From contig NZ_CP095462.1 in NCBI RefSeq assembly GCF_023022965.1, forward strand, positions 124,001 through 188,000: a stretch of DNA of 64,000 nucleotides, read 5' to 3'. The notes beneath the pieces are model-generated. The model saw only the letters and a list, made by a program, of their open reading frames with translations. It was not told the DNA's origin and did not search any database. This stretch comes from Ectobacillus sp. JY-23 (GTDB lineage Bacteria; Bacillota; Bacilli; Bacillales; Bacillaceae_G). Both the position numbers and the translations under genes were made by a program. Shown here piece after piece: positions 27,083 to 36,165 of the stretch (its first letter is position 1; the number at the start of each line of letters is the position of its first letter).

Positions 27083-27238
27083 ATGAAAAAGGTATGGCAA
27101 CAACCTACACTAGAAGTTTTAGATGTAAACATGACAATGGCTTCTACAGTTTACGGTCCGTATACAGATGAGGCTTATGTACCAGGCAAACCCGTTGATC
27201 CAAACAATCCAGGTACATGGAAAAGGTTTACAAGCTGA
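27083..27238 (+). CDS. Lasso peptide precursor (A protein), 51 residues
   Basis: Small gene between cyclase and kinase, preceded by AGGGGGTGA. The leader starts MKKVWQQPTLEVLDV: W5-x2-P8-x-L10 matches the YxxPxL recognition motif bound by the RRE protein, with Trp for Tyr. Thr18-Met19-Ala20 matches the conserved Thr at -2 and a core starting at Ala20. From Ala20, however, the first acids are Asp29 (position 10) and Glu30 (11), not positions 7-9. A core starting at Ser21 gives Asp29 at position 9, and at Thr22 gives Asp29 at 8 and Glu30 at 9. The tail ends TWKRFTS, so a C-terminal Ser is available to the kinase. No homologous characterised peptide recognised. Confidence 0.9.
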   Translation: MKKVWQQPTLEVLDVNMTMASTVYGPYTDEAYVPGKPVDPNNPGTWKRFTS

Positions 27239-27310
27239 TAGTATGGTACATAGAAAGACTATTGTGCCAGACTGAGTTTGGTCAATTACATTTATTGTAG
27301 AATGCGTGTC

Positions 27311-27350
27311 AAAAACCCTTATGCTGTGAATACTGTATAGGGGTTTTTTC
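27311..27350 (+). terminator. Hairpin between precursor and kinase genes
   Basis: AAAAACCCTTAT pairs with ATAGGGGTTTTT (one G-T pair) across a 14-base loop, ending in six T. It would stop part of the transcripts after the precursor gene, giving more cyclase and precursor message than tailoring and export message. Confidence 0.75.
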
Positions 27351-27377
27351 TTAAAGATAGTATTGGAGTGAAGGTTC

Positions 27378-28298
27378 ATGATTACAGCTCAACAAACTTT
27401 TTCATATAAAGCATTTGGTTTTGTTATTACAAGTGAAATCGCTTTACCAGAACTAGTAACAGCAAATTCTGCTACCCCTGATATTAGTGTTATAATTGAA
27501 GATAGTAAGGTAGATTCAATGCTAATTGAAACACCCTATTATCACTTTGTAGAGCATAATACAGTAAGGTTTTACATCCCTGATGTAGGGAGTTTTCTTG
27601 TAGCTGCAGGACAGAAGATTATGATTTCCCCTGTTGAAGATGCTGACGAAGGGTTATTGCGTTTATATGTGTTAGGGACATGCATGGGAGCTATCTTAAT
27701 GCAAAGACGCATATTACCACTTCATGGTAGCGCAGTTGTAATAGAGGGGAAGGCTTACGCTTTTATTGGCGAGTCTGGTGCCGGAAAATCGACGCTTGCC
27801 TCTACTTTATTACAGCGAGGATACCAACTTTTAAGTGACGATGTTATCGCTATATCTCTATTAGGAAATGTGCCGTTCGTCACACCTTCATATCCACAAC
27901 AAAAATTATGGCAAGATAGCTTGCGAAGCTTGAAAATGGATTCTAAGCAATACACATCCATATATGGTCGAGAAGATAAGTATAGTGTACCAGTTTCTTC
28001 ATATGTTCTAGATCAAGTACCTTTAGCAGGGATTTTTGAATTAGATAAAATAGATAATGAAGAGATACATTTTCGTGCAATGAATACGCTTGAAGGCCTA
28101 CAGCTTTTATCTAGTCATACGTATCGAAACTTTTTGCTTCCGCGTTTAGGGCTGATGGAATGGCATTTTCAAATGTCTGCGAGTATCGTTAATAAAATTG
28201 ATGTGTATCAGCTGCATCGCCCAACCTCCCGATTTTGCGCAGAAGAACTTGTAGCTATTATTATAAATGCAGTAAAAAAGGAGTATGAAGAAGTATGA
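27378..28298 (+). CDS. HPr-kinase-like lasso peptide kinase (K protein)
   Basis: 306 residues with the HprK-type P-loop GESGAGKST at about 131-139 followed by LLSDDVIAI. It lacks the surrounding phosphocarrier context and sits inside the lasso operon, matching the ThcoK/PadeK family, which phosphorylates the side chain of the C-terminal Ser of paeninodin-type precursors. The precursor here does end in Ser. The N-terminal 100 residues are the family-specific recognition part. It overlaps the RRE gene by four bases (ATGA). Confidence 0.88.
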   Translation: MITAQQTFSYKAFGFVITSEIALPELVTANSATPDISVIIEDSKVDSMLIETPYYHFVEHNTVRFYIPDVGSFLVAAGQKIMISPVEDADEGLLRLYVLGTCMGAILMQRRILPLHGSAVVIEGKAYAFIGESGAGKSTLASTLLQRGYQLLSDDVIAISLLGNVPFVTPSYPQQKLWQDSLRSLKMDSKQYTSIYGREDKYSVPVSSYVLDQVPLAGIFELDKIDNEEIHFRAMNTLEGLQLLSSHTYRNFLLPRLGLMEWHFQMSASIVNKIDVYQLHRPTSRFCAEELVAIIINAVKKEYEEV

Positions 28299-28582
28299 AT
28301 CAAACATTGAATATACAGCAAACAGTTGTCCAAGTACAAGGAAATTTAGTAAGTGATATGGGCGGAGAAAAAGTGATGCTCAGCATTGAGAACGGTAAAT
28401 ACTATAATTTGGGGGAAATGGGCGGTGTGATATGGGATTTGCTTGTAGAACCTATTTGTATTGCTGAACTCGTTGAAAAATTAGTAAGAGAATACGATGT
28501 TGAACGAAATATTTGTGAAGCACATGTAATCTCATTTCTATCTATGTTAGAGCAAGAGAATTTAGTTAAACTTGTAGGGTAG
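28295..28582 (+). CDS. PqqD-like RRE protein (B1)
   Basis: 95-residue winged-helix RiPP recognition element: VMLSIENGKYYNLGEMGGVI followed by WDLL, then an acidic helix VEKLVREYDVE and a C-terminal SFLSMLEQENLVKLV. The ENGKYYxLNxxGxxIW pattern is that of stand-alone lasso B1/PqqD proteins, which bind the leader and bring it to the peptidase B2. Overlaps the kinase gene by four bases. Confidence 0.9.
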   Translation: MNQTLNIQQTVVQVQGNLVSDMGGEKVMLSIENGKYYNLGEMGGVIWDLLVEPICIAELVEKLVREYDVERNICEAHVISFLSMLEQENLVKLVG

Positions 28583-28588
28583 TAGGTT

Positions 28589-29050
28589 GTGAGTGTTATG
28601 AATTTTTATAAGAAGCTAAAGACGCTTTGTTCACTACATCCTAAAACATGTTTATTATTAGGAGAGGCATTTGTTTATCTGGCTTGGGCGCGCATTTTAA
28701 AAGCGCTACCGTTTGCAAAAGTAGTGCCATTACTAGGCGAACAAATGAATGAAACATCAACGGATGCCAGTCATACGAACTTGATTATACTGCAAGATAT
28801 TTCAGATGCCGTACATGCTATGAGTTTGCATACATATTGGGAAAGTATGTGCCTAGTTAGGGCCATCGCGGCAATGAAAATGCTAGAAAGGCGGGGGATT
28901 GAGAGTACCTTGTATTTAGGAACGGCGCGAGATGAGAATGGGCAGATGATTGCACATGCCTGGTTGCGAAGTGGGCCGTTTTATATAACCGGAGCAGAGG
29001 AAATGCATCGATTTAGTGTAGTAGGGAAATTTGCCCGCAAACTGGGCTAA
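28589..29050 (+). CDS. Lasso leader peptidase (B2, transglutaminase-like)
   Basis: About 150 residues with the B2-type cysteine protease features: nucleophile in WESMCLVRAIAAMKML, and LYLGTARDENGQMIAHAWLR with the catalytic His. The acidic member of the usual triad is less clear: the loop after His reads SGPFYITG, without the Asp seen in many relatives. The first 30 residues are partly hydrophobic. Start is GTG 28589 or ATG 28598; the ribosome site is weak for both. It should cut off the leader at the Thr-containing junction together with B1. Confidence 0.87.
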   Translation: MSVMNFYKKLKTLCSLHPKTCLLLGEAFVYLAWARILKALPFAKVVPLLGEQMNETSTDASHTNLIILQDISDAVHAMSLHTYWESMCLVRAIAAMKMLERRGIESTLYLGTARDENGQMIAHAWLRSGPFYITGAEEMHRFSVVGKFARKLG

Positions 29051-29068
29051 GTATAAAGGGAGATTAGC

Positions 29069-30226
29069 ATGCAAGTAGGTTATACGTTAAACTTGAATTG
29101 TGTTCCAACAGAGTTAAGACTATTACTCATATTGCTGCAAGATGAGGGAAATGTAGATGAAATAAATTTGCAACACATAAATTGGAATACATTCTTAGAG
29201 TTAGCAATGCATCATCGAGTGTTTCCTATGTTATACAGACGGTTGCAGAAGTTGAATTTGCCAATAGACGCTTCTATTTTACAAGCGTTGCACCAAGATT
29301 TTAAAAATAATACCTTTCAAATGTTGCATTTGAGCGCGGAGATGCAATACATGAGTCGTTTACTTGCAGACAGAGGAATCCGGTCTCTGTTTTTAAAAGG
29401 CCCTATACTAGCTATGGAACTGTATAGAGACCTATCTTTACGAACGTCTTGTGATTTAGATGTACTGGTCCCATTAGCAGATTTGCAGCGGGTAGAAGAA
29501 CTGTTAATAGAACAGGGATATGAAAAGGATGACTATATTGAAACTGTACTTGGAGATTGGAAATGGCGACATCATCACGTTACGTACTTTCATCCTGTAA
29601 AGGGAATTAAGTTTGAGGTACACTGGCGTTTAAATCCGGGCCCCGCTATAGAGCCTCGTTTTCAGGATTTATGGCAAAGAAGACGAACGCGTCGTTTTGG
29701 TAATGAAGATGTTGCATTTTTAGGGCAAGAAGATCTATTCTTTTTTTTGGTTGCACACGGTGCTCGTCATGGTTGGTCGAGATTGCGCTGGCTTCTGGAC
29801 ATTCATCAATTTGTAAAGCAGGATGTAGATTGGAAAAAGGTCAGTCGCACCTTGCAAGCACATGGGTACTTACGAGTGGGGGGGCAAGCGCTCATACTCG
29901 GCTCTTCTTTATTAAAAACAAGTCTTTCAACAAATATGGTCACACTGCTAAAAGGAAAACATCCTGAGCGCTTGGCGCAGGAAGCTGTTTTTTATTTAGA
30001 GAGCATGATTAATTTACATACAGAGCCATTGCCCCATGATGTATCTGTGTACCATAAAAAGCATTTGGTTTCTCTAATGTCTCCTATGCAAAAGACGATG
30101 TTCTTAATAAGCTTTTTGTATCCATATCCAGAAGATGCGAAGACATTGCCACTTCCAAAATCATTGCACTTTTTGTATTTCCCCTTACGTCCGGCCATTT
30201 GGGCGTGGAAGAAAATTGTGCGATAG
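29069..30226 (+). CDS. Nucleotidyltransferase-fold protein of the lasso cluster
   Basis: 385 residues with the minimal nucleotidyltransferase motif: SLFLKGPILAMELYRDL followed by SCDLDVLVP, the DLD acids chelating metal, and VHWRLNPGP downstream. This is the uncharacterised nucleotidyltransferase family that accompanies kinases in Bacillus lasso clusters such as that of pseudomycoidin, where it is reported to further modify the phosphorylated C-terminus. Here the same K and N pair is present. The group transferred cannot be read from sequence. Confidence 0.83.
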   Translation: MQVGYTLNLNCVPTELRLLLILLQDEGNVDEINLQHINWNTFLELAMHHRVFPMLYRRLQKLNLPIDASILQALHQDFKNNTFQMLHLSAEMQYMSRLLADRGIRSLFLKGPILAMELYRDLSLRTSCDLDVLVPLADLQRVEELLIEQGYEKDDYIETVLGDWKWRHHHVTYFHPVKGIKFEVHWRLNPGPAIEPRFQDLWQRRRTRRFGNEDVAFLGQEDLFFFLVAHGARHGWSRLRWLLDIHQFVKQDVDWKKVSRTLQAHGYLRVGGQALILGSSLLKTSLSTNMVTLLKGKHPERLAQEAVFYLESMINLHTEPLPHDVSVYHKKHLVSLMSPMQKTMFLISFLYPYPEDAKTLPLPKSLHFLYFPLRPAIWAWKKIVR

Positions 30227-30242
30227 GAAAGGGGGTAAATAC

Positions 30243-32069
30243 ATGAAAGAACTGCGATATTATATGAGAGAATTGCATATGTTCTCGGGAAAAGTTTTAT
30301 ATATAAATATGATAGCGATGGTGTTGATCAGTTTACTTGAAGGTGCTGGTATTTTATTGTTAATTCCAATGATTCAGGCAAGTGGGATTGTGGGAGAAAT
30401 GGCAGGTGCTTCTTGGTTAGAAAACTTTTTTGCATTTGTTAATAAAGTACCGGAAACATGGGCACTTCCTGTTGTTTTACTGATATATGTAATTTTAATT
30501 TTGTTTCAAACCATCATCCAGCAAAAATTGAATGTGAGAAATATGCAGATTTTAATAAAATTCACAAATTCTATACGCTTAAAAATCTACCGTTCGCTGT
30601 TAGAAGTAGAATGGAGCTTTTTTGTGAAAAAACGAAAATCAGATTTAATTAATCTGCTAACGAGTGAATTTGGCCGTTTTGTAAATGGTATAAACTTATG
30701 TTTACAACTACTGACTTCTTTTTTATTTACCTGTATCCAAATCGGCATTGCATTTTGCTTGTCACCTAGTATTACGTTATTCGTACTTGTATCGGGGTTA
30801 CTACTAAGCTATTTTTCTAGACGTTTTATTAAGCGTTCACAATCACTTGGTAGTAAATCGACTGATATTGCAAAAGATTATCTCAGTGGCATAACGGATC
30901 ACTTTAATGGTGTAAAAGATATTAAAAGCAATGCGTTAGAATGCTCGCGCTATACATGGCTACAAACATGGTGTGAAACTGTGCAAAAAGAGCAATTGGC
31001 TTACGCAAGGTTGAGCAATAGCTCACAACTGTTTTATAAAGTCGTATCGACTATACTGGTCGCACTCCTCATCTACGTTTCTATTCAAATGTTTCAGTCG
31101 CAACCAGCACAGCTACTCCTTATTGTATTAATCTTTTCGAGGTTATGGCCAAGGTTTACTGGTCTTCAGTCTAACTTAGAGCAGGTTGGAGCAACTATTC
31201 CAGTTTTTCAGTCGCTGTTTCAACTTCAACAACAATGCGAAAAATTACGTGAATTGAATCTTGCCAATCAGGAAGAAGTAGTTCCTTTGCAAATACAAGA
31301 GGGGCTTACATGTAAAAATCTTTCCTTTCAATATAAAAATGAAGGGAATACGTATGCGTTACAAAACATAAATTTACATATTCCTGTAAACAGCATGACA
31401 GCCATAGCTGGTCGTTCGGGGGCAGGAAAAAGTACGCTTATTGATTTGATTATGGGATTGATGCAGCCGGATGTTGGAAACGTGTATGTTGATAGCAAGC
31501 CTTTAACACAGCAAGAACTACCAGCTTTACGAAAAGAAATGAGTTATGTGGCGCAAGATCCGTTTTTATTTAATGCAAGTATACGAGAGAATTTATTGAT
31601 TGTAAGGCCAGATGCTACCGAGAAAGAGCTATGGGATGCTTTAGAGTTCGCATCGGCTGTATTTGTTAAACAATTACAACAAGGGTTGGATACAGTTATC
31701 GGTGATAGGGGTGTTCGGTTATCGGGGGGAGAGCGCCAACGTCTTGTTTTAGCACGTGCTATTTTACGAAAACCAACTATTTTAGTGCTTGACGAAGCCA
31801 CAAGTGCTCTAGATACGGAAAATGAGAGACACATTCAACAAGCACTCGAGCGTTTAAAAGGGCAGATGACGATCATTGTAATCGCACATCGTTTATCTAC
31901 GATTGCAAATGCAGATCAGGTTGTTGTAATTGATAAAGGAGAAGTAGTACAAGCAGGAAGCTTTACCGATCTTGCAAAAAACGACAAAGGTTTATTTCAT
32001 AAGCTGTTAGGTAATCAAGTAACGTTGCCGACTGAACAAAAAGTGGCTGGAGTTTTACAATATCGTTAA
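30243..32069 (+). CDS. Lasso peptide ABC exporter (D protein)
   Basis: 608 residues: membrane domain with about six segments in residues 20-300, then an ATPase domain with Walker A GRSGAGKST (about 390), signature LSGGERQR (about 492) and Walker B ILVLDEATSALD (about 513). It is a homodimeric half-transporter of the McjD type and provides export and self-immunity. A longer frame from 30135 overlaps the upstream gene; AAAGGGGG before ATG 30243 fixes the start. Last gene of the lasso operon. Confidence 0.9.
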   Translation: MKELRYYMRELHMFSGKVLYINMIAMVLISLLEGAGILLLIPMIQASGIVGEMAGASWLENFFAFVNKVPETWALPVVLLIYVILILFQTIIQQKLNVRNMQILIKFTNSIRLKIYRSLLEVEWSFFVKKRKSDLINLLTSEFGRFVNGINLCLQLLTSFLFTCIQIGIAFCLSPSITLFVLVSGLLLSYFSRRFIKRSQSLGSKSTDIAKDYLSGITDHFNGVKDIKSNALECSRYTWLQTWCETVQKEQLAYARLSNSSQLFYKVVSTILVALLIYVSIQMFQSQPAQLLLIVLIFSRLWPRFTGLQSNLEQVGATIPVFQSLFQLQQQCEKLRELNLANQEEVVPLQIQEGLTCKNLSFQYKNEGNTYALQNINLHIPVNSMTAIAGRSGAGKSTLIDLIMGLMQPDVGNVYVDSKPLTQQELPALRKEMSYVAQDPFLFNASIRENLLIVRPDATEKELWDALEFASAVFVKQLQQGLDTVIGDRGVRLSGGERQRLVLARAILRKPTILVLDEATSALDTENERHIQQALERLKGQMTIIVIAHRLSTIANADQVVVIDKGEVVQAGSFTDLAKNDKGLFHKLLGNQVTLPTEQKVAGVLQYR

Positions 32070-32081
32070 ACTATAGCTTAT

Positions 32082-32110
32082 TTGTAATGTGAATTTTCAT
32101 CACATTACAA
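32082..32110 (+). repeat. 11-bp perfect hairpin after the lasso exporter gene
   Basis: TTGTAATGTGA and TCACATTACAA flank a seven-base loop, 12 bp after the stop. No T-run follows, so it is a weak terminator, an RNA-stabilising end or a TGTGA-N7-TCACA protein site. The Fnr/Crp spacing would be six, not seven. Confidence 0.55.
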
Positions 32111-32185
32111 GCGGTATTACCGTCTTTGTATTTATATATAAAGTTACAATCATCCCTGGTGTAGACGCGGAAAGGAGGTGAGATC

Positions 32186-32506
32186 ATGAAAGTAGTAAAA
32201 AAAATGCTGGTTCTATTTATGTTTATAAGTGCATTTACTTTTCCTACCTCTGCCCTTGCATCAGGATATAATTATCAACAAAAAAACACATATCAAACAT
32301 ACGTATATCAGGTGAAAACGTATTACGACACTAGTAAACAAACAAACTATTACTCTTCTTCAAAAGGAAACAGTCATTATACATACAGGTATGATTGCTA
32401 TGACGATTACAAGGATTCCATTGATATTTGGAGAGATTGGTATTGTAACTGGGACTGGGAATGGTTTTGTAAATGGTACGAATGGCTATGGGGAAAAAAG
32501 AAATAG
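32186..32506 (+). CDS. Secreted Tyr/Trp-rich small protein, unknown function
   Basis: 106 residues. A clear signal peptide (residues 1-25: basic start, hydrophobic core, cleavage after SALA) is followed by an 81-residue mature part very rich in Tyr. The last 27 residues hold eight Trp and two of the three Cys in an alternating pattern (WRDWYCNWDWEWFCKW, then YEWLW) and a GKKK end. The ribosome site AAAGGAGGTGA is a perfect anti-SD match, implying high expression. It lies 116 bp after the lasso exporter gene on the same strand and has its own terminator. I do not recognise a family. It could be a secreted antimicrobial, a matrix protein or an immunity/partner factor. Confidence 0.8.
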   Translation: MKVVKKMLVLFMFISAFTFPTSALASGYNYQQKNTYQTYVYQVKTYYDTSKQTNYYSSSKGNSHYTYRYDCYDDYKDSIDIWRDWYCNWDWEWFCKWYEWLWGKKK

Positions 32507-32513
32507 GAACATG

Positions 32514-32542
32514 AGCTTCGCTGCATGCAGTGAAGCTTTTTT
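32514..32542 (+). terminator. Rho-independent terminator of the Tyr/Trp-rich gene
   Basis: AGCTTCGCTG and CAGTGAAGCT (one G-T pair) around CATG, followed by six T, starting eight bases after the stop codon. Confidence 0.88.
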
Positions 32543-32608
32543 ATCTGAATCTTCATACGATATAATAAATTTAAATTTCATAAAAATTGTCTCATAGAGG
32601 AGAACCAT

Positions 32609-33852
32609 ATGAAGCATCAAACATCGAGACTTTTATATGTAGGTATTTTTATGTTATGTTGTTGGGGCATACTTGGCCTTGTAGTAAAGCAAACATCCCA
32701 TGTATCTGTAATGGAGCAAGTTCCTATAGCTGTAGATACACTGGCTCCGGCTGTGGCACATACACCGGTACTTTCTACAAATGCTTATCAGGTTATGCGG
32801 CTAAAAGGACAAGTGCGCGCGACATTACACGTGCTGTTTTATATGTAAAGAGTGAAGGGACATCGATACAGATTTTCTATGCAAAGAACAGACTCTGTAT
32901 ATCAAGCGGACATCCCTGCAGAAGCTGTAGCCTCTGATTTTACATAAGTAAGTCTTATTACGGGGGAACGTATAAAAATAACCGCGGTCATTATGATTTG
33001 ATTTCAGTAGGCGGCAATGATGATATCATGGTATATCTAGGTTGGAGTATGGATGCCGATGGTATTGCATGGATAAGTGAGGTACTTGCTGCGCACCCTG
33101 ATCGAAAGGCAATTTTACATTTTCATGAGTATATGCTTGCGACAGGAACAAGACACCCTCTCGGAGAGAAATTGTATCAAGAGATCATGTTAAAACATCC
33201 TAATGTGTTTGCGGTACTCTCTGGTCATTATCATGAAAGTCAGCAGCTTATTGATGAAATAGATGATGATGGAGATGGAAAAGCAGATCGGAAAGTATAG
33301 CAATTACTTGCCGACTATCAAGCTGGCCCTGAGGGCGGACAGGGGGATATGCGCTTGTTGCATTTTGATACGATACGAAATCGTATTATTGTAAATACGT
33401 ATTCACCATACCTAAACGACTATAATTTTTATGATACAAATGTGTATCCTGCAAAAGATGAGTTTGTGATGAACTTAGATTTAACGCCGCAGAAAAAACA
33501 AGTCGCGACAGATTATTTTGCAGTAAATGTCTATACAGACAATGTAATTGGCAAAGTAGAACGTGTAAATAGCGGCGGTATTGCAAGGGCAACATGGAAT
33601 AATTTGAAGTCTAATGCATGGTATGCGATAGTGACAGACACGTTTACAGGGCAAGCAAGGTCAGATATCCAGACCTACGTAAAAGATCGTACAGTTCATT
33701 CAATTACCAAGAAATCACATACTCAGGCAAACTCGATATATGAAAAAGGTAATGCCATGTGGTTGCACGTCACGCTATTTAGCTTTTGGATCCTATGTAG
33801 TGTCATGGTCATTTTAGCAGGAGCTATTTTTTATCAAATGCGTAAGAGATAA
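32609..33852 (+). pseudogene. Decayed secreted metallophosphoesterase
   Basis: The N-terminal part (32609-32848) encodes a membrane/signal segment. It then falls into other frames and loses most of the catalytic domain. From about 32960 one frame resumes: NRGHYDLISVGGNDDIMVYL, HFHEYMLAT and VLSGHYHESQ (the metal-binding GHxH block), then a TAG at 33298-33300, then the C-terminal domain and a membrane anchor (WLHVTLFSFWILCSVMVILA followed by basic residues). Frameshifts, a probable internal deletion and one nonsense codon make this non-functional. It may once have cleaved phosphate esters outside the cell. Confidence 0.85.
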
Positions 33853-33916
33853 TAGAAAAGGTTCAGCATGCTGCAGGTATATGCTGTTATATAAAATGGA
33901 ATAGAGGATGGGAGAA

Positions 33917-34894
33917 ATGGAAGCATTTATTTACGATTTATTTAACGAAGATTTGTTATTTACAGCTGCTGAACGGTTTCAGATAGAACGGAATTCACTA
34001 GAAAAGGTCAGTACATCTGAAAGCTTTATTTATAGTTGTATTTGTCAAGGACAAGAGATGATATTACGTATCACACATAGCTCCCATCGTTCCGCAATAG
34101 AGATTGAAGGTGAAATGGAATGGATTGCACACTTAATTTCACAAGGTGTGCCAGCTTCACGCCCTGTTCTCTCTGTACATAGTAACGTGATAGAGGAGAT
34201 TCCTACAAAAGAAGGGCAGTTTTTTGTGACGGTGTTTGAAAAGGCGCCCGGGCGGCATCCAAATATTCATGATTGGAAGCGCGACTTTTTTATAGAATGG
34301 GGTAGAACAACGGGTGCTATGCATAAAGCAGCAGTCTTGTTCGATTATACAACCAAGCGTCCAATGTGGCAGAATGAATATAATATTACAGCGATTCATA
34401 CGTACGGTGAGCCTGATTTGATTGAAGTGCAGCGGCAGCTCATCCGTGATCTAGAGGCTTTACCGAAGGATGAGAGCGTCTATGGTATTATTCACTCTGA
34501 TTTTGAGGACGGCAACTTCTTCATTCATCATGGTACAATTCATCCATTTGATTTTGATGAGTGTCAGTATCATTGGTTTGCCTATGATATTGGCAATGCA
34601 GTGCGTGCAGCCTCATGGTTTGTTGCTGATACAGATTCTGTATATACAGTAGAGGAATTTTTAAACGATTTTTTAGAAGGCTATTATAGTGAGTATCACT
34701 TAGATTTTCATTGGATCGAAAAACTTCCTATATTTATCCGTTTACGCGACTTATGTATTTATGTATATCTCATTGGTAAGCGTGGTCACAATATGTCCGA
34801 GGGGGAGAAGCGTTTTTTAGCAAGCATGAAGGAAGAAATTCGTGCAAAAAAACCTTGTGTACAAATCGATGTTAGTCAAATACGTCGTTATTAA
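33917..34894 (+). CDS. APH-family small-molecule kinase
   Basis: About 325 residues of the aminoglycoside phosphotransferase/homoserine kinase II fold. Catalytic loop IHSDFEDGNFF near residue 192 and the metal-binding HPFDFDECQYHWFAYDIGN. The N-lobe contains MILRITHSSHRS with the ATP-binding lysine position taken by Arg. An ATG at 33908 is in frame, but GAGG is only one base away from it, so 33917 is more likely. Similar Bacillus proteins are annotated generically; the substrate is unknown. Confidence 0.82.
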   Translation: MEAFIYDLFNEDLLFTAAERFQIERNSLEKVSTSESFIYSCICQGQEMILRITHSSHRSAIEIEGEMEWIAHLISQGVPASRPVLSVHSNVIEEIPTKEGQFFVTVFEKAPGRHPNIHDWKRDFFIEWGRTTGAMHKAAVLFDYTTKRPMWQNEYNITAIHTYGEPDLIEVQRQLIRDLEALPKDESVYGIIHSDFEDGNFFIHHGTIHPFDFDECQYHWFAYDIGNAVRAASWFVADTDSVYTVEEFLNDFLEGYYSEYHLDFHWIEKLPIFIRLRDLCIYVYLIGKRGHNMSEGEKRFLASMKEEIRAKKPCVQIDVSQIRRY

Positions 34895-34895
34895 G

Positions 34896-34928
34896 AAAGA
34901 GGTTCCATATGTCATGGAATCCTTTTTT
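34896..34928 (+). terminator. Terminator after the kinase gene
   Basis: AAAGAGGTTCCAT pairs with ATGGAATCCTTT around ATGTC and runs into six T, directly after the stop codon. Confidence 0.82.
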
Positions 34929-35114
34929 GCAGGATGAGAAGAGCTACCAAAAAGGAAAAAAGTCATTTCTCGTTAAGTAAACTTATGGAGCTTCTAAGCA
35001 AATGATTAGACGAATAGAAGGGTATGACTATATAATAGGCTTCATTATTACACATAATGAAATGTTTTGTAAGAATCTTTCTTACATGGAATTTGATACA
35101 AAGAAGGTGTGTTA

Positions 35115-36095
35115 ATGAATATAAAAATATCTGTATTAGATCTAGCACCCATTGTCCAAGGAGGTACGGCGACAGACTCGTTTCGTAATACACTGGATTT
35201 GGCGCAGCATGCGGAAAAATGGGGATATAACAGGTACTGGCTGGCGGAACATCATAATATGGCTGGTGTTGCGAGTTCAGCTACCTCTGTTGTAATTGGT
35301 TATGTGGCAGGCGGCACATCTCGCATTCGTGTCGGCTCAGGCGGTATCATGCTTCCTAATCATGCACCACTAGTCATCGCTGAGCAATTTGGTACACTGG
35401 CTTCTATGTACCCAGGTCGTATTGATCTTGGACTTGGACGCGCACCGGGAACAGATCAGCTTACAGCACGCGCGCTGCGCCGTGATTTACGAAATGCTGA
35501 CGACTTTCCGGAGCAACTAGAAGAATTACGTGCGTACTTCGCCGGCGATGTAGAAAATGTTCGAGCAGTGCCAGGTGAAGGACTAGATGTACCGATATGG
35601 CTTCTGGGCTCAAGTGGATTCAGTGCACGTTTAGCGGGACAACTGGGCTTACCATTTGCATTTGCCAGTCATTTTTCTCCTGACTATACACTTCCTGCTA
35701 TTGAAGCGTATCGCAGTACGTTTACACCATCACCAGTATTGGATAAACCATACGTCATGGTAGGTGCCAATGTGATTGTGGCAGAAACGGATGAAAAAGC
35801 GCGCTATCTTGCAACATCGCAGCAGCAACAATTCCTCAATCTCATTCGTGGCCGTACAGCACCGCTGCAGCCACCAGTAGAAAACATGGATTACTTGTGG
35901 AGCGAATATGAAAAGGCAGCGCTTGAACGTCAATTTGGTTCAGCAATTGTTGGCAGTCGTGAAACTGTAAAAGCAAAGCTTGAAGACTTTGTGAACATGA
36001 CCGGTGCAGATGAAGTGATTGCGAGCGCGCACATTTTTCATCACGATGACCGGTTACATTCTTATGAAATGTTAGCTGAAATTGTAAGCAGGTAA
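35115..36095 (+). CDS. LLM-class flavin-dependent oxidoreductase
   Basis: Bacterial luciferase-like TIM barrel of 326 residues: [20 protein letters not shown] near residue 35, [20 protein letters not shown], and [16 protein letters not shown], which are the FMN-binding signatures of the MsnO8/YwcH-like group. Such proteins use FMNH2 or are simple flavoproteins; the substrate is unknown. GTG 35109 is in frame, but AAGAAGG is spaced for ATG 35115. It stands alone with its own terminator. Confidence 0.88.
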   Translation: MNIKISVLDLAPIVQGGTATDSFRNTLDLAQHAEKWGYNRYWLAEHHNMAGVASSATSVVIGYVAGGTSRIRVGSGGIMLPNHAPLVIAEQFGTLASMYPGRIDLGLGRAPGTDQLTARALRRDLRNADDFPEQLEELRAYFAGDVENVRAVPGEGLDVPIWLLGSSGFSARLAGQLGLPFAFASHFSPDYTLPAIEAYRSTFTPSPVLDKPYVMVGANVIVAETDEKARYLATSQQQQFLNLIRGRTAPLQPPVENMDYLWSEYEKAALERQFGSAIVGSRETVKAKLEDFVNMTGADEVIASAHIFHHDDRLHSYEMLAEIVSR

Positions 36096-36121
36096 AAACT
36101 CTCTCACCGGAGGGTTTTTTT
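36096..36121 (+). terminator. Terminator after the LLM oxidoreductase gene
   Basis: AAACTCTC pairs with GAGGGTTT (one G-T pair) around TCACCG, followed by further T, immediately after the stop. Confidence 0.82.
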
Positions 36122-36165
36122 CTTTGATATACTAGAGAGCAAGAAAGACAGCGGAGGAAGTACAC

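Noticed and set aside
30135-30242. Extended start of the lasso exporter
   Set aside because: Overlaps the nucleotidyltransferase gene by about 90 bases, no ribosome site; the family start is at 30243.
32082-32110. Fnr/Crp site (TGTGA...TCACA)
   Set aside because: The spacer is seven bases instead of six and the arms extend to a perfect 11-bp hairpin right after an operon end, which fits an RNA hairpin better.
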